Assembly (NCBI GenBank): GCA_015350385.1
Contig: WNKI01000005.1
Coordinates: forward strand, 22,342-86,341
Direction: 5' to 3'
DNA: 64,000 nucleotides
Source of the DNA: Aculops lycopersici
Lineage: Eukaryota > Arthropoda > Arachnida > Trombidiformes > Eriophyidae
The notes under the pieces were generated by a model that had not been told where the DNA came from, ran no database searches, and saw nothing but the letters and a program-made list of their open reading frames with translations. Made by a program: the position numbers and the translations under genes. Positions 18,457 to 31,727 of the stretch are shown piece by piece. Numbering within the stretch: the first letter of the stretch is position 1; each line of letters opens with the position of its first letter.

Positions 18457-18549
18457 GTAAGTGCTAAACTCGGCTTGTTACTCAGGAATTTGTTATGGAA
18501 TATAACAGAAAAATAGAGTGATACTTTAAGTGATTTGATTGTGCGCTTA

Positions 18550-21500
18550 TTAGGAAAAGAAGTGCGACAAGTCAAGGCGCAAGTCGTAGGCGCTAGTTGA
18601 GTTGTTGCTTGTGCATTTGCTCCTGCTCATATTGTTTTTTGTGCTGATAGAAGCTTGAGATCCTCTGGGTTGTTGCCGAATGTCGCTGTCATTATTGTGC
18701 TGATTTCTACATGCAAACTGGGCGACACTTGGAGATGGCGGCGGCGGTAGTTGTCGATGTCTGTTGCTATTAACAAATGACCTTGAGCTCGTCACGGGTG
18801 ATTCTTGGTGGTGTTGATGTTGAAATTGGTGGCCACGAAACGCTCGTCGGCCGACGGACATGAGCGAGCGGCGAACTGGAGGAACTTGATGATCTTGTGC
18901 TACGGCACCGGAAGCGGCCGTCATTTGCCTTGACTTGAGAGCGCTACCACCCAGCGAGTTTCTAACACTTGCTCGCATTGAGTAGCCTCTGACCAGAGGC
19001 GAGCTGGTATTGATGTTAGTAATATTAACATTTGTTTTAACTACATCGACACCCCCTTCAGTCGCTCGCTCGTCATCACTTAAATCTTGGCCTTGCTCCT
19101 GATCGTCGTCTTGGTCGTCGCTACTTCCATCCCACCACTCGGATTGGTCGTCAATCTCGCGCTTGTTGTAGTGCGAAGACGAATGTTGTTCTTGTTGCTG
19201 CTGGCCGACCGCAACACGACAGCAACTTGTTGAGCGAAAGTTTGATCTGGCCTGTCGTTCACGTAATCGATGAGCAACTGAGTCGAGCCGGTTAATTGAA
19301 TCTACATCCAATCGGTCGTGAGTGACGCTGCCTCCTCTAACTCTATCTCTCACTTCACTTGCTGTCGCTTGCGGCGATGCCGATCGGTAGTTGTACTCGC
19401 CATTATGGCGACCACTAATCGAGTTTAGATGTTGCTCTGCTTGTAGCTCTTGAAGAAAGTGACGGTTCGAAGGCTGACTTTTAGGCCTACTGGTAGATTT
19501 GGGGATGGTAGCGCTGGTGGTCAAATCTATCCGCTTGATGGGTTCATGAGAAGGCAATCCGCTGACCTTCTGCACATTTGTGCGCGCCGATTTATCTTCG
19601 TCGTCCGACTTAATCTCTATCTCGTCTTGTTCTCGACTTAGCTGACAAGAGACTAGCTCGAGCAAATTAACATAAATCGGCTCATTAACATTGTTATCGG
19701 ATTTCGTGGTCAGCGGCAACAAGTTGTTGTCGTTCTCTCCTCTTGACTGCTCATGTTCCGCTTCCACTTCCACTCTTTGCTCTTGGCCAAAGCCACTTGA
19801 CGCTCTTACGCGCGCCGATCCCTTGCTCTCGTTTGGTTTGCCATTCAGAGTGGTCGTTGTTTTTTCAGCAACCGACATCTCGTCATCCCGCTTCTCCTCT
19901 TCCCCCTTCATCTGCTCATCTGACCCGGTAATCGACGATTTCGTGCGATAGTCGCCCACGAAATCCATTCTGGCCGCCCGACTGGCTTGCCGAATAATGC
20001 GCGCCGCCATTAGAAGTCGGCGTCGATGCTCGTCGTCCAGGATTCCGATTTGCTCCAATTCCTCAAGTTGGTGAAGGTTACCAAAGGAATCCAAGTTGTT
20101 GATTCCACTTTTACTCAACGCCTCCAAATACGACAAGCTGACCGATTGCTGTTGGCTCGCCAGGTTTCCATTCAAGTGACAAGTATTATTACTATCATCC
20201 TTCGCTTGCTCCTCCTCCTCGCCCCTTTTCTCGGCATGATTATAATTGTGGTTGTTCTCAGAATTAAGTAACGTCGGCTCGCCAACAGTTACATGATCAC
20301 AACTGTCGCCTTCCCCATCTTCTCGCTCCCCTTTCTCTCTCAGATCAATCAACTTGTTGCCGCCCTTAACACTTGAATTAGCCTCACTGTTGGTTCCAAT
20401 CGAATGGCCAGACTGACTAGTCAAGTTCACCTGCTCACCTGCAAGGCCAATGGCGTACAACAATTGCTCTAGGCTGCTCATTATGGTTTCGCTCGAGCCG
20501 CTCAGCTTGCCGTCCATTCTCTTGCTTGATTGGGCTTTTTGTTGTCGTTCTCGTAGTCGCTGTTGCTGTTGCTTTTGCTCAGATTGATGCAACTCTTGAG
20601 TTTGATTAGAAAGACCACCACTGGTATTGGCGATTGTGCTCATCGATAATGATAATGGCCGCTTAGTAATAATTGCATTCTTACAACACTCTTTCTCCTG
20701 ATCTTCCACATCCAACTCGAGCTCGCTATTGTTGTTGCTCTTGATTTCTAATTTAGTTACGTAACCGCAACTCGTTAGCTTACTGTTATCGTTATTTTCC
20801 TCGAAGTTGTTGTCTAAACACGCTGTGTTTGTTTTAAACTGCGAAGTCGTGATTTCCGTCACGTTGATGAACTTAAAGTGGCCGATGCGCCCATTGCACT
20901 GTCCAATCCAGGTGCCCGACTCGTTGCGCTCGAGGATGTCGATCAAATCGCCCTGCTTGAATACCAGAGCCTCCTTATCGTAGGCACATGGATTACAGTC
21001 GACCTTAGCAACGGCTCGGCCGACTATTTGATAACCATTACGAGCGCCAACACTTGTTGATAGTGTCGAGCCGTCACCTGTTGTTGTCTCGTCAAGTTGA
21101 CTGCCGCCTGTAACACAACAACCCGACGACGACGAGCTCGAGCCCAAGGTATACAGATTGCCACAGGTGGTGGACATTCGCAACGCCGAACAATATTGTT
21201 CTGTCTCACTTGTCGAGCTTGAGGTGGTTTGGTGCAAATTGTTGCAGCTCAATTCCGAGTCGCCGCTTGGCAAACTATCGGCCGAGCCAAAGACTCGCCG
21301 GATGCGAGTTAGTTTGTTATAATTGTGATTGTCATTGTCATTCTGATTTTGATGATTGTAGTGGTGTTGGTCTGATGATAGTTTGTGGTCATCATAATCA
21401 TCATTGTGCTTGCTTGTGAACAGTTGTTGTACTATGGGCTCCTTCTTGGTTGACTTCCTGCCTAGAGTTAAAAATCCGCTTACTAGAGATTTTCGAGGGT

Positions 21501-24500
21501 TTGAGTCACAAGAGTCGCTTGTGCTCTGCGTCAGGCCAATGAGATTCATCGACTTCCGGCTTGTGGACAGCAAACGCATCGAGCTGTTGAGTAAATTTTG
21601 CGTTGACTTTGAGGTCAAGGTGCGCGACTTTTGCCATCTAAGCTTCTGGCTATTGATGTCGCTTTGTATTTGTGCTTTTGCCGACGCTGCTGCGGCTGCT
21701 GAGTTGTGGAATGGCGCCGATACTGTGGGCACCACTTCCGGCGGAGATTGAATCTTCTGGTTTCCAGAAGCGATAAAGTGTTTTAATCTCTTCAACAGCG
21801 ACTTTTTCTGTTGCTTAACTCCGCCATACTGACTCTGGCCAGTCATACTGATTGCATCCGGTGCTTGTTGTTTGTATTGCTGGTCTTGATGCTGTCTGCC
21901 CAAAACACTAAGCTGCCTATCGAAAATTCTCGCCCGCTCGCCATCAAAATGTTGCTGAGGCTGTTGCTGCCAATATCCTCCCAACTCAGAATCACCAATA
22001 TGACTATAGTGACTGCTACTTTTCTGCTGCTTATTGATATGATAGTGACTTGCCACTGAGTAGTGGTCGGCATCTGGACTTGGTGTTTGTGAGCCGCAAA
22101 CGGAAGCGTACAGGTGCTCGGTGGTTGTAGCACCTGTGGGAGCCACAGGTGGTTGTACCTGTTTCACCTGCTGCAAGCGAGCGCAATCAATCGAGCGCTC
22201 GTTCATGGCCACGTGGCTCTTGGTGTTGTGTAATCTCAGGTTAGTGTTGTACTGATGATCGTAGACCATTTTAGTACCGTTGTGCTGTTGGCCAGCGTTC
22301 GCGAGTTGTGGCTGCCAAAAGTTTGACAAATCAACTTGACTCAAGCTCATCATTATTTCCTCTCTCCTTCGCTGTCTCCTCAACCACTTGTTGTTGCCAC
22401 TGTTTTCCTGCTGTATCTCGTAAAAGGATTGAAATTTATTGTTAACATTCTCATCATCGTCGTAGTCTTGATCGTTTTCTTCGTGGTCATTGACTTCCGT
22501 TTGCTTTTCGCCACTTCTGCTGTTATATTTTTGAAGTGTCTTGCCATTAGATTGAATCTCTTGCCTCTTTTCTTGGTTTCTTTCGTCCCCTTGGTTCTGG
22601 ACTAGCTTTTTGTCTAAATCAAAACCGATTCCCAATTTGCTCTCAACCTCCAACTGGCCTACAGATACCACTTGTTGCTTCGGCCGATTCTGCACTCTAG
22701 TCGGTATCTTGGTGTGTGAATTTGTAACACCACGTCCGCCACCAGCGCGACCAGATACCAACTGACCACTACTACCACTACCACCACCACTTGTTGCTTC
22801 TGTTACCCTTTGCGAGGATGCGGACGGCGACGTCGAGCACGCAACTTGCTGGTGGTGTTTGCTATTGGAACTAGCAGGCACGGTAACAGGTTGCCGCTGA
22901 GCTATTGCTATCACCTGGCACTCGTCATCGTCGCTTACATTTGAATTGCTCACTTGACTACTCACTTGCAAACTGGCCATTTGAGTTGAAGTAACTCCAC
23001 CCAACGAGTTGTTGCCGTTCAGCGTGCCGCTGCCGCTTGCTGGACTAACGCTCTTGCAGCCGCTGACTTTGTGCAAATTGCGCACAAAAACCACTTGTTG
23101 TTGCTCGCTTTGTTGCGGTTGCTTATGCTTTAGTTGCTGCTGTTGCCTTGCTGAACTACTTGTTGTTGTTGTTCCTTCTTGTTGCTGCTTCTTAGGTGCC
23201 AACTCAACATCTTTGCTTGCAAAAATTAGACGCTCGCGGTCAACACTAGCGGCTTCTGTTATTACTTGAGGCTCGCGCTCGACGTTCTTGCCGCAACCAA
23301 CTCCCACGACTCGTCTCACCTGTCGCTGTTGTTCATCAAACTCTGGCGAGTCTTTCCTGTCGCCCACTTTGCGTCCAAAGTGTTCAACTCTAGGCAAAGA
23401 GGATGACAATTTACTTTTAACTTGACGACGAAGTCGACCGCCTGACGCCCTTGACTCGTTACTTTCAGTTCCTCCTTCTGCATGATCGGCGTCATTCAAC
23501 TTGGCTGTTGTGGCCACCTTCGCCGCTGCCGCAGCTAAGCTGACTACAGTGACTCGCCCATCGCATGTCACCTTTTCTATCTGATTCGAAGTTTGCTTTG
23601 CAGTTAGATCATCGTTAGCGTCGCCGAAGTAGCAGCCATATTGATCAATGGACGAGAGTGATGAAGAGATCGAGGCACAGGAACAGAAAGTTTGTTGCTG
23701 TTGACTTTGATTGTCTTGATACTGCTGCTCTTGCTCCTGATCTCGAGCATCTGCCAAATAGCGGTCTAGCTCTAGATCGTCCAGCTCATCTGCTTGATAA
23801 TCTGAGATCAAATTCTTACAGCTGCACAGTAACTCGTCGAGTGGATGCACCTGTTTCGTTGAGTCAAACCCCGTGGACGAAAACGATGAGCTTATGAGCT
23901 TATCGTCTTTACGCTCAACCATTTCACCTGTTTCCCGACATGAGCTCTCACTTGTTGCTTCTTTTGATTTAAAGAAATGATCAACGGGTGACAGACTTGG
24001 TGCAGCGTATTGCGACTGAGATCTAGTTAGCGTCTGGCGCAAATTGTCCTGTTTAATCTCCTCGAGCTCGTCCAAGTTGAGCCCCTGGCAAGCTAGCTCG
24101 CTATTTGGCGCCTCGTATTTGGCACTGGGCAGCACTCGCCGCTTCGAACGCTTAAGCCGCGTCTCAATCTCTAGCTCAGCTTCCGTCTTCTTCTTACGCT
24201 GATATGTTTGTGGTTTATAGGAATAATGTTGGTGCTCTTGGTGGTGCTGTTGTTGTTGCTGTTGCGAGTCATTTGATGTGATAGCCCTAAACGATCCGCT
24301 GGTTAATGAGCCAATTGCATCATTTTGATGGTGATGGTGATGCTGATCTGACAAGTTGAAGCGGCGGCTGCCACCTGTTACAGTGGTCGACTTGGTGGAC
24401 GCCGTTACTGCTGTGTTGTGAGTCTTGTAAACATTTCGCAACAACTTGCCCGCATTCGAACTTAAATTAGCAATAAATTTCCCCGGCTTACTTGGCGGAA

Positions 24501-24856
24501 AGTTGTTGTTCCCTTGACCAGTTATATCATAGAGGGAACCAGAGTAAGTGTCGCGTGCTACCACATTAAGTTGGGCCTCAAAGTTTGAGTTTCTCTTGGA
24601 CTTTGCACCGCCACTAGTTTCACTATTACCGCCGCCAATCAGTGAGTTCAAACGAAACGATTTCCTCATCGACGCGTAGCTCTTTTTCAATCGACCAAAT
24701 TGAGTTAGCTCGTCGGCACCGAACGCGCCAATCGACTGCCACTTTGCCTGCTCATCTAAATAGGTGGCCTCCAGGCGAACGGATCGGTTTTTCCTCGCTC
24801 GCCTTAGAAACTCTTGGTGGTGTCTGTTTTGACTCTGATTTTGTATCGGTGAAGAC
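18550..24856 (-). CDS. SASH1: SASH1/SLY-family SH3-SAM adaptor-like protein (large 3' exon)
   Basis: One open frame of about 2,100 codons. The listed 5' end is a splice acceptor (TTTGCGTAG|GTCTTC at 24856); the frame has no ATG at its top, so upstream exons exist. An SH3 domain is antisense to about 20,860-21,050: AVAKVDCNPCAYDKEAL, FKQGDLIDILER, GTWIGQCNGRIGHFKF, which is the SASH/SLY type (GTW-G--N---G-FKFI). A SAM domain follows at about 19,960-20,150 (SYLEALSKSGI...LEELEQIGI...RRRLLMAA). The rest is low complexity: Gln, Ser, Asn and His runs and basic Ser-rich segments (TLTSKSTQNLL). Known family members are scaffolds in signalling downstream of receptors. At over 2,100 residues it is much longer than human SASH1 (about 1,250), mainly through disordered sequence. 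Confidence 0.8.
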
Positions 24857-26995
24857 CTACGCAAATCAAAGTGCAACAGGTGGGCGAGTTGAGCGCGCGT
24901 GGTTTGTTTTGGAAGCGGCGAGGTTAATTGATTTTGTGTGTGAAGGCAACAGATAGAGATGGTTGGTTAGTGAGTTACTTGAAGTGACTCTCTCCCTCTT
25001 GGTTGCACTAAGCCCAAGTGTTGGAATTTACGAGTTTCTATCTTTGGATTGAAGGAATTAAAAATCAAACAGATCAACCGCAAGTATTATAAGCAACAAC
25101 AGCTACAACATTAACTAGGTATCTAGTTTGTTGGCTGTCCATTTCAAAAGCAAGATCAGAGCAAACAATGAGCTACTGAGATACCTCTTATTACACTTGC
25201 TCTTTTACAAGGAGTTCGTGTTTGTGTTCAAGTTGGCGAGTGAACCATAGAGATGAGGGGGGAGACGAGAACAATTGATTGATGCAGACGCATCAAGCTA
25301 GTCGGCCGTCGAGTTAAGTGGTTAGCTAGCTAGCTTGGCGAATTGTGGCTAGTACCAAAGGGCACTGCTTTTCACCTGCTCCCGCCGGTTCTCTGACAGG
25401 CAACGCAATCTACGTAGCAATGTTAGCTTGGCGCCAGGTATCAAGGTTAAGGTGGCGACTAATTTCAGCTCGGTTACTTTGCCAGCTCACTTTTTGTCTC
25501 TCGAGAGTCTATTGTAATGTGGTGTTGCTATTGCTACTGCTGGTTGCATCTAACGTTAGAGCGAGTGTCGCTTTAGCGTGCCGACGACTCGAGCTCTTCA
25601 GCTTGTAGCAGTCCGGAGACAGTCTATGCAAACTCATTGGACTTGCTCCGGCAACAAGTGGCCCGTTAACCTTGCAAACATTTCTCACCGAAACGAATCA
25701 ATTGCCCAGCTCTTTTTCCGAGAGATTAGCTAGTCATCGTCGTCGTCGCAGTAGATATCGTGCTGCCATTTTTATCGATCGAGTGGCAACCTAATTCTTA
25801 CGAGGCTTGATTGTAGCGACGAAATAGCAGGTTGCCCGTCACTCGATTGGCCATTGTGTTCTCTGTCGCTTCGGCGTCTTAAACTCTCATTCGAAATCTC
25901 AACGCTTAGCGATGCATGGAAGTAGCATGCCATTATATTCTGTAGCATTAGTGTGGTGTTCCAACTAGCCACTAGTTGCTGCCCGTCGCTCAATCAACTT
26001 CCCTAATGCTCGCTTGCCGCAAATGTTCCGGAACTCAGGGCTCGCAAGCTGCAAGATTCCGGATTGATCGGCTCAAGTACAGGAAAAAATCATTTCCCCA
26101 AGACCAGCTAAGCGAAGTCAGCTGATTAAGACCAACTCTCGGGCTAATTGATGAGTTCATCATAATCAACCTAGTCGCAGGTAGAAGGTAAAATACTCAC
26201 ATTTTATAAGTTCGTCGCGGTTTTATCCTCTCTGTCTATGAGAAACTAGCCAGCCAACTTGGCTCAATCCGACGACCTTCTCTTGCTTGTTTCTTTAGCA
26301 CACTAAAACTCCGATGAACGATCTCGATCATCTAATCAAATTGAACCCTTTGAGTTGGAGTTTCTATTTTGTCAGTTGGCTGTTTGCCTGGAGGTAAAGT
26401 AGAAGCACAAGTGATTTACAATAAACTTGATGTTGAGCGACTTGCACTCCCGTCCTATTCATAGAGGAGGCTGCTAAATAATCTTGATGCTTGTTTGTCT
26501 CTATCTATCTCTTGAACCACGACTCATCTACATGAAGTCCTCAGGCTAATAGTTGTATTGTATTCGTGGTATGGTCGTCGTTTAGTCTCGTTGCTCTTTT
26601 AGTGCTCAACTCTTGGTGTGATTGTTCTTATCGAATACAATCAAGATAGCGAATTGTTGTGCTTGTCGCTGGTTCTCTATCTGGATGCTCCTCTCTTTTT
26701 AAATGAACACCAACTTTTCTCTTCTTGACTAAAGGAGAGGAGATCGGCGCGGCCATTTAGCGCCTGAAACTGGGCGATGGATCTACGGAGGGACAGTTGC
26801 GATTAGATTGCGAGAAAGTAAATGACGAAATGGACACTGTCAAGTGGTTGGCGCGGATGAAACTGCGGTTATATCTTATTCGCTGCAGCGGACTGGACCA
26901 AAGATAGGGAGCAGCTAATTGAATCAAATTGCAGCCAGTCTGCAGCGGAGTAGTCGCCGCAACGAGTGGTTGGCCGCTAGCTAGCTGTGCCTTAC
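24857..26995. other. Non-coding: intron or 5' region of the SASH1-like gene
   Basis: No ORF with recognisable protein motifs was found on either strand. It probably forms the first intron(s) of the minus-strand SASH1-like gene and is at the same time ankyrin intron sequence. Confidence 0.5.
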
Positions 26996-27119
26996 CTGAC
27001 GCCGCTTTGTCGCTGTCCATCTGCGGCGCCTGTGACACACAACCAGCAACAAAGCGAGAAAGTGATCCTCTTGCGGCGGGACCAGTGTGGTGGTCAGTGG
27101 GACTCTTGGAATCACTCAT
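26996..27119 (-). CDS. Candidate 5' coding exon of the SASH1-like gene
   Basis: An ATG at 27119 opens MSDSKSPTDHHTGPAARG and runs 41 codons to a good donor (GCGTCAG|GTAAGG, boundary 26996/26995), phase 1. It lies 2.1 kb upstream of the large exon on the same strand. However, the large-exon acceptor proposed at 24856 needs phase 2, so an additional exon or a different acceptor would be required. It is a plausible coding start, nothing more. Confidence 0.3.
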
Positions 27120-28079
27120 GAGATGATAAGAGGGGAGTCCCGTTGCGCCAAGAGGTCAACTTATAACTTACAAAAGTCCAGCGCCATGATGACGAACGAT
27201 TACGTCGCACTGCGTTGTTTGTTAAAACAGCAGTCTTCGGTTTCACTTCAGACTCAACAGGTGAGAGTGGTGGTGGCAGCGCAACACAGCCAAGTGCAAG
27301 TGTAAACTTTGTGTCCACTGCCAAATCTAAACTTGGTGATGATGTGAGCAAACTGCCAACCGAGTTATCCAACTCGTTTGCTCACCTTTTAGGTGATTGT
27401 GGCCACAATTAACCTGTTTAAGTTGCGAGCGGGCAGTCAACTCTTGGCAGTTGACTGTGACCGTCGCCGTTGACGACGAGAGCGAGAGAAAGAGAGGATC
27501 ACTGAGGTAAGCTCACCCGATGCTAGTCCGATGGCAGCAAAGACGCCGACTGTGTTGCTCCTTGCGATGTAGCAACCTGTTGCCGCAAAACCAACAGCAG
27601 CGATCCGAGCTCGCGGCCAAGAATTTGAAATTGAACTTGAGTCTGGTTTTTTGTCTCTCCCAACCTCCTCTCTTGTGTCCTCAGTTTTTTAGTCTCACTT
27701 TCAACTTGAAAACTTTCAACTCTCGCCCTGACTCCCTATTTCTCCCCTCGCTTTTCCTCAATCTTTTCAACTTGCCGACGCAACCACAATGTGCGCCGAG
27801 TGATTATCATCAAGATTATCGCTGCTTACGCAATGAGCTACCATTTAGTCGCCATTTGCTTGGTCGCCATGCAGTTTTGTGTAATACCCAAACTGACTGA
27901 CTGACCGACTAACTTCGTCGCAAATTTTGTTGTGGCAACCACAACACTTGGCGACAAATCTCAGGCAAAGTTCAACGCCAATCAAGTCGAGCGCCATGAT
28001 GCATGGAGGAGAGTTTTAAACGATTCAGAAAAAATCGGCGCATAATGACCACCGCAGCATAAACTCAGAATGGATCTCG
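27120..28079. other. Non-coding stretch with plus-strand donor-like sites
   Basis: Donor-like sequences CTCAACAG|GTGAGA (27260) and CACTGAG|GTAAGC (about 27507) are seen on the plus strand. The ORF ending at the first is phase 0 and does not fit the next ankyrin exon. No gene is recognised. Confidence 0.35.
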
Positions 28080-28113
28080 ATGTGTGGCTTTGGTAGAGGT
28101 TTCGGCTCAACAG
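28080..28113 (+). CDS. Candidate alternative ankyrin first coding exon
   Basis: ATG at 28080, MCGFGRGFGST, then donor CTCAACAG|GTGAGT, ending in phase 1. Phase 1 is exactly what the ankyrin linker exon at 41597 accepts, so a product without ankyrin repeats would read in frame. Supported only by donor strength and phase. Confidence 0.25.
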
Positions 28114-28920
28114 GTGAGTTTCTTCTTCTCTTCATCTCTCACTGTTGGCCAGTCATTATGGTGAAGTCAGTGAAAAAAGGCTTCTCTAACTGCGTAAAGA
28201 TTACCTCTACTCTCTGACTGCCGCCAAACTCTTGGAGGCAGGTAAGCTCCGCAGATGAAGCTAATCGCGGTGAGGATCTTACAGTTGGCTATTTAGCAGC
28301 CAACTGGGCAGTTTTTAGAGTTATACTTGACACACAGAAGACTCGAGGCAAAGTGGCACTCTCATTTGATGCGAGTTCATTCTTGCAAGTTGCAACAACA
28401 GAGAGCTTAGCATCAGTTTAGCCACCTGTTGCGTTTTCTAAAGATCGATCGATCTAACGTTTTGGTTTAGCTATTTCATTTAATACTTGGCTAAATCATG
28501 AGGCAAAAGAGGAAAAGATGGAGAGAAAAAACTGACCGGATATTGAGTCACGGCGACGGCGGATACAGTTTGACAGCATGCCTCAAAATATTTTGTCATA
28601 TAAGCAAATCGATCGATTTTTCGACTCATGTTGTCACGATTTCCGCGAAATTCAATGCCTCGCCCACAAAAAATAACCTAGTCGAGCTAGACAATGAACG
28701 GCGACAAACAAGTGATTGTGTCGGACTTTACAAGTGCGTTCGTGTTTTTGTTTGGCCAGTCAGTCAGTCAGCCTATTTGTTGTATTCATGTAATACATTT
28801 GCCATATTTTACATAATTTTTGCGGCCTATTGGTGGACTATTATGTCCAACAAAATCAGTTTTGTTAATACGAAAAAAATAATACTACAAGTGGTTTCCT
28901 GGCCGACTCCTCCACATTTG
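28114..28920. other. No gene recognised
   Basis: A plus-strand ORF (28498-29109) runs antisense into the SLC41-like gene and has no features of its own. The rest is presumably the 3' flank of that gene. Confidence 0.4.
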
Positions 28921-30668
28921 CTACTCCAAAACTTGGCCTACACTATTGGGGTCGCCCATATATTGGAGGAAGATGAATGCCGTCAGGAGGATGGCGTTTC
29001 CCGAGCAATCCGAGATGGACATGAGCACTGGAATGACCACATTGTCCGGGTCCCAGTCGAGTTTCCAGGAGATTGGCGTCACCAGGTAGGTGAGGCATTG
29101 GATGAATGACACCTGTGCAACGATTGAGCCGAGCGCACAGATAACTAGGTAAACGGTGACGTCAACGTACTTTGGGCTGACCAAAAAGATGAAGCACAGG
29201 TAGACGCTCATTGCGGGCACGCACATACTAATGAGCCACCTGGCCACCGATGCGTTCATGTCTAGATAATTGTTTTTTTTTCAATTTTTCAGGTTAAGTT
29301 AGGGTTAGTCTTTGTGATTGTGATTAATCGTTGAGTCAGATACAAAATTATATATATCGATAACTCACCCTCAGCGTAGAGAGCCTCGAAGGGCGAACAC
29401 TTGCGCGCGTACTCCTTGGCTCGATCCGGGGCCACGGCGTTGAGTTGCTGCAAGTAGGTTGAGATTCGACTCGCTTGCACGGCCATCAAATTAACACTAA
29501 CTCCATTGATGACTGCCTGATAGATAGCAATTCTAGCGAACGATTGAACCGCATGGTCAAAGACGAGACCGGAAATGGTGGCAACGCTCACGGCAAGAGT
29601 GAGCGGCAAGTGGGTTCCAATGAACATGCCCTTGGTGAATGAGTTTTGGGCGGCCAGGTAGACGGTGAGCGGGAGAAAGCAGAGAAGGCCAATGATGGTG
29701 CAAATGAAGAGCCATTGGTAGGTGTGTATGGTGTGGAATAGTGCGGCTGTGACTGAGATGAAGAAAACAGAGGAGAAATCGCCAAACATTGCGGCTATCA
29801 ATGTGGACACATTATCCGGATTAACTCCAGCCTTCTCACTAGCCAATACAACTATTAGGATCAATACTGAGCTTAGCATCTCATTGCAACAAATTGCAGC
29901 CATACTGGTGGCCACAACTCGCAACGAAGTCTCCCATCCAAAGTGGCCACTTTCAAGGGTGTGAATTAGTACTACGAGACACGAGGACATCAGGCCGAAG
30001 ATGATGGATTGTGTTTGAACTAACGCCAAGTTGCCAATGAAACATTCCAACTTCTTTGCGGTCGTCTTCATGCTTCCCATATTTGAACAGGTGGATAGCC
30101 GGGCGGCTAAGGTGGCTTCTAAATTTGTTTTAAATGCCATAACTGTGGCTAAAAGCATATAAAAAATGGTATTCTCTCTGAAAACTTGCCAAGTTTGCGC
30201 ATAATTCAAGAATAAACCCGCGGCAACATTACCAAAGCCAGACAACAGGAAGGGGATGAACACTTGCAATAGCAACACTCGAGTTGTCTCCTTACTTTGG
30301 ATTGCAGTTACCTTGCTGGCCAAATTTGCGCCACGAATATCCTGAGAAAAGCGTCGCTTTTCGGGATCAGGTAAACCAAGGAAGATGTTACGAAACGAGG
30401 GCTTCCTTTGCGGCCGATCCTCGGGGATCGTGGGCCGTCGATTCTTGAACCTCGTTAGCTGGATTATATCCGTGGCTAGAGATTTGGTGGTGTTCATGTG
30501 AGGAATGTAACTGTACTGTTCATTTGGCGCAATACTAATACCCTGAACCTGGCTCATATCAACGGCATCCTCGGGATTCTCCTGAGTTGGCGGGTCCTCA
30601 GCTCGAGCTTGCAAGTCGTAAGCCGATTGCTTGGAACTATTGAAGCTGAAAGATTTGGGAAGCTTCAT
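28921..30668 (-). CDS. SLC41A1: SLC41-type magnesium transporter (two exons)
   Basis: Exon 1 spans 30668-29369 and exon 2 spans 29261-28921. The 107-bp intron has GTGAGT and TAG ends and phase 1, joining ALYAE to DMNASVARW, and the combined product is 546 residues. About 130 cytoplasmic N-terminal residues precede roughly ten hydrophobic segments arranged as two MgtE-like halves. Half 1 has the FIPFLLSGFGNVAAGLFL segment, TNLEATLAARLST (the family's GNLE--LA-RLST) and NPDNVSTLIAAMFGD. Half 2 has RISTYLQ, DPDNVVIPVLMSISD and the final membrane segment. Family members are plasma- or organelle-membrane Mg2+ transporters or exchangers, and human SLC41A1 is about 510 residues, so this one is near full length. 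The GN-to-TN change at the first motif is notable. Confidence 0.88.
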
Positions 30669-31727
30669 CGTTGACTTTGCTGGTGACTTTATAATATCTT
30701 CCTATCTTATCCTGTCTTGGTATCTTGTTTTTTCGTCAAGGCCCAGGACTTAGCTTGATAACCAACCTGTTGACACTTCTCGGCGGGCTGGCTGTCTAAA
30801 GAGAGACAAAGTGTATTAAGCAGGATGCCAAGTCAAGGTGGCTCATTCAATAGGTTGATCGTCTCGCTTGCCAATGAGTCTCTCTGTCTCATTTGTGTTT
30901 GCCTAACTAAAATCCACTTTGCCTATTGTAGTATCTCCTCTTTGTAGTATCTCCCTCTTTTGGCCTCTATGTCGCTAGATTCCGTGAATGCTGCCCCTGG
31001 GCCATAGGAAAGGCTATGGATTTTGTCGTGTATCGTATCGTCTCTGCCGAAACCACAACTAGAACTAACTAAACAAAATCTATCACAACCGATATACGAA
31101 ACAAAGCCGACTGATTGACTGACTAGCTGACTGTAATTAGTGTGTGCTTACACGTCAATTGAACCGAGTGACTGAATATGATTAAGTTGATGACACCTAA
31201 GGGGGAAAGGTAAAGAGAAGACACAATGGTTCAATTATAGCAGAGATTGTCGTCTTTTTTAACAAAGTATAATACAATTCCTAAATACACACGAGCAGAG
31301 ATTTCGACAGAAGCGATAGAACAAAAAGAGAGGCTAACTTTTACTTGACTTTAACATACACTGGCGAGCCAACAACCTGGAGACAGAAAGAGTATTGTGG
31401 TAATCCGAATTTTGATGAATTATTCATATGCAACTAGTTGGTGTCAGGCGTCCACAAAAACAACCAGAATGATTAGTATTATTATGATTGTTGTTGCTGC
31501 CACCGAAGCTGTTGTTTTTACTATATCCTTCATTATATATAACCAACATTTAGTACCAAATCACATTGACAACACTGATCGCCATGATCGGTAAATTTCC
31601 ATATAATAATGAGGTGGGCGAATCGATATAAAAATCTGCGCAAAGATTGATTTTGGCGAGAGCCAAGATAAAGGATTGGGTCAGCAGTAGCAGCATCGCA
31701 AACAGCGAGTACAGGTGGCTGGATAAT
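30669..31727. other. No gene recognised; 5' flank of the SLC41-like gene
   Basis: About 1 kb of AT-rich sequence between two minus-strand genes. It would contain the promoter of the SLC41-like gene, but no element stands out. Confidence 0.4.

Noticed and set aside
28498..29109. 203-codon plus-strand ORF
   Set aside because: Its 3' third is antisense to the SLC41-like exon 2 and the rest has no coding signature.
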